Source: Planctomycetaceae bacterium | GTDB lineage: Bacteria > Planctomycetota > Planctomycetia > Pirellulales > Thermoguttaceae | Assembly: GCA_031254675.1 (NCBI GenBank) | Contig: JAIRTV010000157.1 | Span: forward strand, 1 to 19,734 | DNA length: 19,734 bases | Reading direction: 5' to 3' | Part shown: positions 1 to 6,397 of the stretch, in pieces | Layout of the letters: each line of letters begins with the position of its first letter | Position numbering within the stretch: position 1 is the stretch's first letter | The notes under the pieces: generated by a model | Databases searched by the model: none | What the model saw: the letters and a program-made list of their open reading frames with translations, nothing else | What the model was told of the DNA's origin: nothing | Program-made: the position numbers and the translations under genes

Positions 1-2655
1 GCATTCGGTTTGCCCGCCGAACAGCAAGCCAAAAAAACAGGCATTCCACCGCGAACTATTACCGAAACAAACATCGCCAATTTCCGGCGACAACTCAAAA
101 TACTCGGTTTTTCGTACGATTGGAGTCGGGAAATCGCAACAACCGATATTCAATATTTTCGCTGGACGCAATATATTTTCCTGCTTCTCTACAACACTTG
201 GTTTGATTCCGACGAACAACGTGGCAGACCAATCGCTGAATTGCCAATTCCAAATGACGTAACAGATATTGAATCGTACAAAAATGAACATCGTTTGGCG
301 TATCAAATCGAAGCACCGGTCAATTGGTGTCCCGCGTTGGGAACGGTATTGGCAAACGAAGAGGTCATTCAAGGACGAAGTGAACGCGGTAATCATCCCG
401 TGGTACGAATGCCGTTACGACAATGGATGTTACGAATTACGGCGTATGCTGACCGTCTCGAATCAGACCTCGCAGGACTTGATTGGTCGGAAGGAATTAA
501 GGCGTTACAACGAAATTGGATCGGTCGAAGTACCGGTGCTGAAGTTGATTTCTTTATCGGTACAGAAAAAATAGACACGGAAACCAACGAAACAAATTTT
601 CGTATCAATGGTCCCAAATCATGGCGTCAATCGGTTGAAGAAGAATACAACACATGGAAACAAAAACGTCAACAATCAGGCTTTCCACGTAAACCTGATT
701 GTAATGTGTTACGGATTTACACGACTCGTCCTGATACATTATTTGGAGCAACGTATATGGTGATCGCGCCGGAACATCCTTTTGTCAAACGGTTTACAAC
801 AGTTGCGCAACAAGAACTTGTTGAACAATATTGTGTGCAAGCCGCATCGAAAAGCGATCTTGATCGAACTGATTTGGCAAAAGAAAAGACCGGAGTTTTC
901 ACCGGTTCTTACGCATTGAATCCGATCAACAATGAACCGATTCCGATTTGGGTTGCCGATTATGTATTGAGTTCGTATGGAACTGGAGCGATTATGGCGG
1001 TTCCAGCTCACGATACACGCGACTTTGAATTTGCAAAACAATTTCAATTGCCGATTGTTCAAGTTGTCCGGTCAGTGGATAGCACACAACATATCGGCGT
1101 TGACTTTGAAGCGTTTACAGAATCAGGTGTCGCAATGAACAGCGGAAAGTACAACGGTGTCATGACTGCGGAATTTAAGGAACGAATTACAAACGATTTA
1201 AGTAACGACGGAATCGGACGCAAAGCCGTGAATTACAAACTCCGCGATTGGCTTTTCAGTCGTCAACATTTTTGGGGTGAACCGTTTCCAATTTTGCACG
1301 AAATTGACGACAATAATAAACGTACCGGAAAAACAATACCATTGGAATTATCGGAACTGCCGTTGGATATTCCAAAAGAGTTGAAATTTGACGCGCAACA
1401 TAATTCGCCGGAACCGCCGCTCGAACAAGCTCCGCCGGATTGGTTGTTTGTTACACGCAACGGAAAAAAATATAAACGTGAAACAAATACAATGCCGCAA
1501 TGGGCAGGTTCATGCTGGTATTATTTGCGTTTTATTGATCCAAAAAATAATGCAATGCTTGTCGATCCGCAACTCGAAAAAGCATGGATGCCGGTTGATC
1601 TTTACGTCGGCGGTGCCGAACATGCAGTGTTACATTTATTGTATGCAAGATTTTGGCATAAAGTGTTGTATGATTACGGGATTGTTTCGCAACCGGAACC
1701 GTTTCAAAAACTCGTCAATCAAGGAATGATTCTTGGTGAAACAGAATTTACCGGATTCAAAGATTCCAATGGTAATTGGATTTCCGCAACACAAGTGAAT
1801 GTTGACCGTGACGGTATTGGTACTTTAAAATCCGACGGGACGAAACTCGAATCTGTAAAACTGGACGCAAAACAAGTTACGAAAAAAGGAGAAAATTTCG
1901 TTCTGATTAATGGCGGTAATCAAAACGAAATTCGGGTGGATAGTCGGGCGAATAAAATGTCGAAAAGTCGGGGTAATGTGGTTAATCCTGACGAAGTGGT
2001 GGAAAATTATGGTGCTGATGCGTTAAGATTATACGAAATGTTTATGGGACCGTTGGAATCTGTCAAACCTTGGTCAATGGATGGCGTTCACGGTGTTCGT
2101 GGTTTTTTGGATCGGGTTTGGAAAATGATTGTTTCTGTTACATCTGAACAGCTAAAACTTGAACCGGCAATTCAGAATATCCCGCCAACCGAAGACCAAA
2201 ACCGTGTGTTACATAAAACTATCAAATCGGTAACAGAAGATATTCGCAACTTATCCTTCAATACAGCGATTGCCCGAATGATGGAATTTACCAATTTTTT
2301 CCTGAAAGAACAGGTTCGTCCGAAATTGGTGATGGAACAATTTACGTTATTATTATCGCCATTTGCACCACATATTGCGGAAGAATTATGGCAGATTCTG
2401 GGACATGATCAAACATTGGCTTATGAACCGTGGCCTTGTTATGACGAATCGGCAATTCAAGAAACAACATTGGAAATTCCTGTATCAATTAATGGAAAAT
2501 TACGTTCAAAAATTTGGGTTCCGGCAACCGCCGACGAAAATACTTTAGAACATCACGCTCTTTCCGATGCAAAAATTGCCGAACTACTGACCGATAAAAC
2601 AATAGTTAAAAAAATTATCGTTTGCGGTAAAATGATTAACTTTGTCGTGAAATAG
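1..2655 (+). CDS. leuS: Leucyl-tRNA synthetase, 5' end cut off by the window
   Basis: This enzyme charges tRNA-Leu with leucine in the cytoplasm and edits mischarged tRNA. The reading frame is open from base 1, which enters at AFGLPAE, so roughly the first 80 residues, including the HIGH-type signature, lie outside the window. Residue numbers here count from base 1. The CP1 editing domain shows TTRPDTLFG (241-249) and AVPAHDTRD, with the editing aspartates near 338 and 341. KMSKSRGN starts at residue 652, and a leucine-specific insertion precedes it. The anticodon-binding region (SPFAPHIAEELW) and a C-terminal tRNA-binding domain ending in VVK follow. There are 884 visible residues, so the full protein would be about 960, longer than the usual ~860. 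The extra length lies in two CP1 insertions, a planctomycete-like trait as I recall. The CxxC pair of the ZN-1 zinc module is absent. Identification is very secure. Confidence 0.97.
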   Translation, partial: AFGLPAEQQAKKTGIPPRTITETNIANFRRQLKILGFSYDWSREIATTDIQYFRWTQYIFLLLYNTWFDSDEQRGRPIAELPIPNDVTDIESYKNEHRLAYQIEAPVNWCPALGTVLANEEVIQGRSERGNHPVVRMPLRQWMLRITAYADRLESDLAGLDWSEGIKALQRNWIGRSTGAEVDFFIGTEKIDTETNETNFRINGPKSWRQSVEEEYNTWKQKRQQSGFPRKPDCNVLRIYTTRPDTLFGATYMVIAPEHPFVKRFTTVAQQELVEQYCVQAASKSDLDRTDLAKEKTGVFTGSYALNPINNEPIPIWVADYVLSSYGTGAIMAVPAHDTRDFEFAKQFQLPIVQVVRSVDSTQHIGVDFEAFTESGVAMNSGKYNGVMTAEFKERITNDLSNDGIGRKAVNYKLRDWLFSRQHFWGEPFPILHEIDDNNKRTGKTIPLELSELPLDIPKELKFDAQHNSPEPPLEQAPPDWLFVTRNGKKYKRETNTMPQWAGSCWYYLRFIDPKNNAMLVDPQLEKAWMPVDLYVGGAEHAVLHLLYARFWHKVLYDYGIVSQPEPFQKLVNQGMILGETEFTGFKDSNGNWISATQVNVDRDGIGTLKSDGTKLESVKLDAKQVTKKGENFVLINGGNQNEIRVDSRANKMSKSRGNVVNPDEVVENYGADALRLYEMFMGPLESVKPWSMDGVHGVRGFLDRVWKMIVSVTSEQLKLEPAIQNIPPTEDQNRVLHKTIKSVTEDIRNLSFNTAIARMMEFTNFFLKEQVRPKLVMEQFTLLLSPFAPHIAEELWQILGHDQTLAYEPWPCYDESAIQETTLEIPVSINGKLRSKIWVPATADENTLEHHALSDAKIAELLTDKTIVKKIIVCGKMINFVVK

Positions 2656-2664
2656 AGATGCGTT

Positions 2665-2739
2665 GTGCGTGATTTGTGGTTTGTGTCGCAAGCGGATAAA
2701 ATCACGTTTAAGTGAAATTCCGTGACACAAATCACACAC
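2665..2739. repeat. Inverted repeat with two competing pairings in the leuS downstream spacer
   Basis: GTGCGTGATTTGTG (2665-2678) is complementary to CACAAATCACACAC (2726-2739) at 13 of 14 positions. The same 3' arm can instead pair through GTGACACAAA (2722-2731) with TTTGTGTCGC (2680-2689), 9 of 10. A small inner hairpin TCAC/GTGA (2702-2705 with 2712-2715, six-base loop) sits between the arms. The two long pairings exclude each other. No T-run follows, so this is not a standard intrinsic terminator. It lies just after the leuS stop and 22 bases before the metallopeptidase start. Confidence 0.55.
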
Positions 2740-2761
2740 CATAAATCCCCCATCCCCAATT

Positions 2762-3154
2762 ATGACCCCTTCCAAGCGTGAATATTTTGACAAACAGGTT
2801 GCGTGGGTTCTTGATCGACTTCCGAAAAAAATTCGGCAATTACTTGAAGAAATTCCGTTACACGTTGAAGATTGTCCTTCGCGTCAGATGTTGCGAGAGA
2901 TGGAAATTGCCTCTGACGAAGAACTTTGCGGTTGCTTTGTGGGCGTGGCTCTCGGCGAAAAGTACGAACGGAACCCACAACTCCCAAACACCGTCATCTT
3001 GTTTCGGCAAGGAATTTACGATCTCGCCGTCAACGATCAGGGAATTTTCAGCCGAACAGAACTTCGCCGGCAAATCCGTATCACTCTCCTCCACGAATTA
3101 GGACACTTTCACGGTCTCAACGAAAAAGAACTCAACCAACTCGGTTATGGATAA
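2762..3154 (+). CDS. Small zincin-type metallopeptidase family protein (Zincin_1-like)
   Basis: This is a 130-residue soluble protein with no signal peptide or membrane segment. The C-terminal motif LLHELGHFHGLNEKEL gives H111-E112-x2-H115, followed by G118 and E121. That is the HExxHxxGxxE/D pattern of the minimal zincin-like family annotated in bacteria as metallopeptidase family protein (PF06262-like), whose members are about 110-140 residues. In this family the two histidines bind zinc and the glutamate would be catalytic; the substrate is not known. The ATG at 2762 is the first start in frame, but no Shine-Dalgarno sequence precedes it (the upstream bases are C-rich). It lies 106 bp after leuS and may be read from the same transcript. 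Family assignment is good; enzymatic activity is inferred. Confidence 0.85.
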   Translation: MTPSKREYFDKQVAWVLDRLPKKIRQLLEEIPLHVEDCPSRQMLREMEIASDEELCGCFVGVALGEKYERNPQLPNTVILFRQGIYDLAVNDQGIFSRTELRRQIRITLLHELGHFHGLNEKELNQLGYG

Positions 3155-3171
3155 TCCGTTTTGCGGGGGGC

Positions 3172-3200
3172 TTTACGTTTCTACACCATTGGAATATAAT
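3172..3200 (+). promoter_or_regulatory. Sigma-70-like promoter for the aldolase gene
   Basis: TTTACG (3172-3177) stands 17 bases before a perfect TATAAT (3195-3200). Transcription would start near 3207, giving a leader of about 52 bases before the aldolase ATG at 3259. The -35 box matches consensus at 4 of 6 positions and the -10 box at 6 of 6. It lies between the metallopeptidase stop and the aldolase, as expected for an independently and strongly transcribed glycolytic gene. Confidence 0.65.
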
Positions 3201-3246
3201 AAATCGAAACTATTACGTTCCTTTCGACTCTCATTTCCAACCAATC

Positions 3247-3251
3247 AGGAG
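3247..3251 (+). promoter_or_regulatory. Shine-Dalgarno site of the aldolase gene
   Basis: AGGAG lies seven bases before the ATG at 3259. It decides the start: the frame stays open upstream as far as 2926, but that part overlaps the metallopeptidase gene and encodes arginine-rich text unlike any aldolase. It is one of only two clear Shine-Dalgarno sites among the genes here. Confidence 0.8.
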
Positions 3252-3258
3252 AATAAGA

Positions 3259-4278
3259 ATGATTGTTACGACAAAAGAATTGTTCCGCCACGCTTACGGT
3301 AAATACGCAATCGGAGCGTATAATATCAACAACCTTGAGCAAACAGTCGGTCTGTTTCGTGGAAATCTCGGCAAAAAAGCCAAAAATGAAGACCCCGTCG
3401 ATCCCAAAACCAGTGCCCCATTTATTATCCAAATTTCACGCGGTGCGCGTTCTTACAGCGACAAACGAATGCTCGAAGCGTTAATTCGCGCCGCCAACGA
3501 AGTATTTCCCGAAGCCATCTTCGCTGTTCATCTTGATCACGGCACAGAGGAAGCCTGTTATGATTGCATCGACAGCGGATTTTATAGCTCCGTCATGATC
3601 GACGCTTCGCACGAAGAATTTGCCAAAAATATCGAAATCACCAAAAAAGTTGTCGATAAAGCCCACGCAAAAAATATCGTCGTCGAAGCCGAACTCGGAC
3701 AACTCGGCGGTGTCGAAGAAGATGTTGTCGGAAGTGTCAAATTGACCGATCCGGCACAAGCAGCAGAATTTATCGAAAAAACCGGAGTGGATTCACTCGC
3801 CGTTGCCATCGGAACTTCGCACGGAGCGTTCAAATTTACCGGCAAACAAGGTTTACATTTTGACGTTCTGGAAAAAATCCAAAAAGCAATCCCAAAAGAT
3901 TTTCCGTTAGTCATGCACGGCAGCAGCAGTGTTCCCCACGAATGGGTCGAACGTATCAACAATGCCGGCGGAAAACTCAAAGATGCCAGCGGTGTTGACG
4001 AAAAACAATATCTTCCCGCTGCCAAACTCGGCGTAACAAAAATCAATATTGATACCGATGGACGCTTGGTATGGTGTGCAATTCATCGTGAACAATTCCG
4101 CGACGATCCCGCTAACTTCGATCTTCGTCCGCCGGGAAAAATTTTCATGCAAGCCTACGCCGAATACATTATTCACAAAAATACAGTACTCGGCAGCACC
4201 GGACAACTCGAAGGTGTCCGCGAAATGTTGAAAAAAGGCGGAAAATCCGGCGGTTGCTGCTGCTGTTGCGGACATTGA
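3259..4278 (+). CDS. fba: Class II (zinc-dependent) fructose-1,6-bisphosphate aldolase with a poly-cysteine tail
   Basis: This enzyme catalyses reversible cleavage of fructose-1,6-bisphosphate to glyceraldehyde-3-phosphate and dihydroxyacetone phosphate in glycolysis and gluconeogenesis, in the cytoplasm. It has 339 residues, close to the ~340-360 usual for this subclass. Visible motifs are HLDHG with catalytic D93 and zinc ligand H94, VEAELGQLGG from 142, GTSHG with zinc ligand H188, VMHGSSS with zinc ligand H220, and the NIDTD phosphate/substrate loop (263-267). The start is fixed by the AGGAG site and by the conserved N-terminus. C-ending codons such as ATC, GCC and CTC look more frequent than in most neighbours, as often seen in highly expressed genes. 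The odd feature is the C-terminus, GGKSGGCCCCCGH, with five cysteines in a row (333-337) on a glycine-rich linker. The enzyme call is secure; the role of the tail is unknown. Confidence 0.97.
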   Translation: MIVTTKELFRHAYGKYAIGAYNINNLEQTVGLFRGNLGKKAKNEDPVDPKTSAPFIIQISRGARSYSDKRMLEALIRAANEVFPEAIFAVHLDHGTEEACYDCIDSGFYSSVMIDASHEEFAKNIEITKKVVDKAHAKNIVVEAELGQLGGVEEDVVGSVKLTDPAQAAEFIEKTGVDSLAVAIGTSHGAFKFTGKQGLHFDVLEKIQKAIPKDFPLVMHGSSSVPHEWVERINNAGGKLKDASGVDEKQYLPAAKLGVTKINIDTDGRLVWCAIHREQFRDDPANFDLRPPGKIFMQAYAEYIIHKNTVLGSTGQLEGVREMLKKGGKSGGCCCCCGH

Positions 4279-4281
4279 AAC

Positions 4282-4302
4282 TATTGAGGCACGATCTCAA
4301 TA
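4282..4302 (+). terminator. Weak terminator-like hairpin just after the aldolase stop
   Basis: TATTGAG (4282-4288) and CTCAATA (4296-4302) form a perfect 7-bp stem with a 7-base loop, starting three bases after the aldolase stop. A moderately T-rich stretch (TCGTTCAGTTTAATTTATT) follows, without a solid T-run. It could be a weak intrinsic terminator or a 3'-end stabiliser. A stronger candidate lies at 4472-4520. Confidence 0.35.
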
Positions 4303-4328
4303 TCGTTCAGTTTAATTTATTGATTTTC

Positions 4329-4455
4329 TAAACCGGTTGGGTTATTTCCAGTCTGTTTCAAAAATCGGCAGAGAAAAAACAAGGGATATACAACAGTGTG
4401 TCCCTTGAATCACTTCAATCTCTCTGCAACAAAATTCGAGATAAAAATAGGTTTA
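4329..4455 (+). ncRNA. Candidate structured RNA (nested hairpin element), identity unknown
   Basis: An apical stem at 4380-4407 pairs 12 bases (CAAGGGATATAC with GTGTGTCCCTTG, two G-U pairs) around an AACA tetraloop. Around it GCAGAGA (4368-4374) pairs with TCTCTGC (4421-4427). Further out, TATTT (4343-4347) and TAAACC (4329-4334) can pair with AAATA (4445-4449) and GGTTTA (4450-4455). The result is a rod with a large internal bubble. A terminator-like hairpin follows 16 bases later. The overall shape of closing stem, bubble and apical stem resembles 6S RNA, but I recognise no diagnostic 6S sequence and see no clear promoter in front. It may instead be the folded 3' untranslated region of the aldolase mRNA. 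The strand is assumed from the T-rich tract downstream. Confidence 0.35.
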
Positions 4456-4471
4456 TCGTCTTCTCTAACGT

Positions 4472-4520
4472 GATTTGAAATTTGCGTGTACAAATATCAA
4501 ATCGCAATTTTTATTTATTT
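4472..4520 (+). terminator. Rho-independent-type terminator
   Basis: Bases 4472-4503 fold into a 13-position stem with one A-A mismatch (GATTTGA/A/ATTTG against CAAAT/A/TCAAATC) and a CGTGTA hexaloop. GCAATTTTTATTTATTT (4504-4520) follows directly. The stem is AT-rich but long. It would end transcripts from the aldolase promoter or from a separate small RNA gene within this spacer. Confidence 0.6.
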
Positions 4521-4560
4521 GTAACTATTTAATAGAATTTTGCAGTTAAAATAAAAAAAC

Positions 4561-4577
4561 AAAATTAGCATAATTTT
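4561..4577. promoter_or_regulatory. Short palindrome, possible operator
   Basis: AAAATTA-GCA-TAATTTT is a perfect 7-bp inverted repeat with a 3-bp centre, about 120 bases before the HEAT-repeat gene. It lies in very AT-rich DNA where such palindromes arise easily by chance, and no regulator can be named. Confidence 0.2.
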
Positions 4578-4698
4578 CGTAATTCATAAACAGGCAAACC
4601 GGAAAAGATGTTAATTTTGTGAATTTTGTTAAAAGACACGGCATGACGACAAAAATTCTACCGAATAGTTACATTTATTTTAGTTTTCTTATGTTTCC

Positions 4699-6300
4699 AT
4701 GACCTTATTTCAGGAAAAAACGGTTAAATTTCTCGGCAAATCATCGAATCCGGCATCCAACGAAATTCTTATCAAGTTGCTTAGTCATCCGATTGATCGT
4801 CTTCGTACACTTGCATTTGATGGACTTTATTTGAAGAAGCAGCCGGAATTGTATTTAATTTTGTTTCAAAATTTTCTTCAAGACAAAGATTATTGGTTAT
4901 CGACGAAATCGTTACAACGGGATCGTCTTTTCCGGTTGACGGACGTCGCGTTTCGAAACGAAAATGACGCGCTCCACGACGCGGCGGCAGCGATAATTTT
5001 GGAGCAAAAACTTTACGAAACGCTTCCGGCAATTCTTGCCAATTTGGAGAGTACCAACGAAAAACGTGCGCAAGAATCGCGGACAATGGTTCTTCAGCTT
5101 GCGGAATTATTTTATGCGGATTTGCTCAGTGCTTCCGAATTGGAACGCCGGAATTTCGATAAACGTCGCGAATGGTTTATCGAACAATTAGATGCTCCGG
5201 TGAAACGTTATGCGGTTCATGGAATTGACGAAGTGTTACAAAGTCTTTTGATTATTACGAAAAAAGATTTTGCAACAATGATAACTCTTGCGAATGATCA
5301 TCGTTCTGCGGCGGGCAAACGTGTTTCGGAATTTCTGCTCAATGGTCAACATGGAAGTTATATTCGGTTATTGCTGAGTTATCTTGGTGATCCCGACAGT
5401 CCTGCGGTCATTGATGAAATATTGACAACGCGATCTGATTCTTTTTTTGTACGTAAAATGTTGGAGTTTGTGGGCGTCAATCCGTCTTCTGAAGTTCAGG
5501 ATGCTTTGAAACGGTTTCGATCATTTTCGTGGTTTGTGTCCACAAATCCGAATTTGCCGGAATTGGTTCAAGAATTGGAGCCTTGCGCGGTGCAATTGTT
5601 ACAAGCGAGTAGTTTGCCCAAATATCAGATGGTAGCGCTTTACCGTTTCTTTTTTGAGCGATCTTCGGTGGAATCGCGGCGGTCGGCGGCGGTGGCGGTT
5701 CGTCGTTTGGTGGGCGATGATGTCAACGCCATGTTGCTCAAGTTTGTCAACGATTCCGATGCGGAAACTGCGGCAATGATTTTTCGTATTCTTAAATCGC
5801 GTGAAGTGAAAGAATTGAGTAACCAATTTGAGCTGTTGGTGAATCGGCGCGAACTGGAAATCAAAAAAGCAATTTACGAAACAACACCGGAACTTCATAT
5901 TGAAACATTTACATCACGAATCACTCAGATGACTTCGGGTTCGGCTCAAACGATGGGAAGTTATGTTTATCGTATTGATCCGAACACCTTGCCTGTTCTT
6001 CGTGATGATATTTTTTCGCCGATTCCTGTTCGTCGTTTTGCGGCATGTCTTGCAATATCGGCAATAGGTTTGTGTCCTCAATTTACGAAACGTTTAATTG
6101 AGTTGGCGGAAACGGATGATGATGCCAATGTTCGTTGTGCGGCACTTTCGGCGTTGTCAACAATTTTAACGAAAGAATCCGTCGAAACGATTAAACATTT
6201 AGTGAACGATAAAGCAATGGTTGTCCGCGATGCGGCAACAGCGGCTCTTAAAAAATGGATGGCTGAGTATCAGGCAGCTTTATCCAATTCGGAGGGATGA
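4699..6300 (+). CDS. HEAT-repeat-containing protein of unknown function
   Basis: This is a 533-residue, all-helical-looking cytoplasmic protein with no signal peptide or membrane segment. I do not recognise a named family. HEAT-like helical pairs are clearest at about residues 315-370 (SSVESRRSAAVAVRRLVGDD onward) and 440-525, where units such as DDDANVRCAALSALSTIL and DKAMVVRDAATAALKKW recur. The N-terminal part (about 1-300) also reads as helical repeats (SHPIDRLRTLAFDGLY). Such proteins usually act as scaffolds that bind other proteins; no catalytic motif is visible. The ATG at 4699 has no Shine-Dalgarno sequence. A three-codon frame, ATGTTTCCATGA (4691-4702), ends on its start codon. The sigma-54 activator gene follows after 97 bp on the same strand, so the two may share a transcript. 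Confidence 0.75.
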   Translation: MTLFQEKTVKFLGKSSNPASNEILIKLLSHPIDRLRTLAFDGLYLKKQPELYLILFQNFLQDKDYWLSTKSLQRDRLFRLTDVAFRNENDALHDAAAAIILEQKLYETLPAILANLESTNEKRAQESRTMVLQLAELFYADLLSASELERRNFDKRREWFIEQLDAPVKRYAVHGIDEVLQSLLIITKKDFATMITLANDHRSAAGKRVSEFLLNGQHGSYIRLLLSYLGDPDSPAVIDEILTTRSDSFFVRKMLEFVGVNPSSEVQDALKRFRSFSWFVSTNPNLPELVQELEPCAVQLLQASSLPKYQMVALYRFFFERSSVESRRSAAVAVRRLVGDDVNAMLLKFVNDSDAETAAMIFRILKSREVKELSNQFELLVNRRELEIKKAIYETTPELHIETFTSRITQMTSGSAQTMGSYVYRIDPNTLPVLRDDIFSPIPVRRFAACLAISAIGLCPQFTKRLIELAETDDDANVRCAALSALSTILTKESVETIKHLVNDKAMVVRDAATAALKKWMAEYQAALSNSEG

Positions 6301-6397
6301 TCATTCGCCGACGATGGCACAATGAATCTTATTTTCGTGCCAAAATATTGAATAAACGAATCCGAATCTTGAAACATAAAAAAGTTGCAATATTACA

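Larger units (their letters stand above)
4279..4698. other. 420-bp non-coding region between the aldolase and HEAT-repeat genes
   Basis: No convincing reading frame occurs on either strand. The first half (4282-4520) is rich in hairpins, described separately. The second half (4521-4698) is very AT-rich. It holds a small palindrome AAAATTA-GCA-TAATTTT (4561-4577) that could be an operator, and two copies of AATTTTGT close together near 4612-4630. I could not find a -35/-10 pair I would trust for the HEAT gene. Confidence 0.6.

Noticed and set aside
2926..3258. Upstream extension of the aldolase frame (111 extra codons)
   Set aside because: It overlaps the metallopeptidase gene in another frame, is arginine-rich low-quality text, and the AGGAG site with the conserved aldolase N-terminus fixes the start at 3259.
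3582..4046. 154-codon minus-strand frame opposite the aldolase
   Set aside because: Shadow of a highly conserved gene; serine/proline-rich composition with no domain.
6315..6342. TGGCAC...GTGCCA, first read as a sigma-54 -24 element or a terminator
   Set aside because: No TTGC -12 element follows at the right spacing on either strand. The 6-bp stem with a 16-base loop and no T-run is too weak for a terminator.
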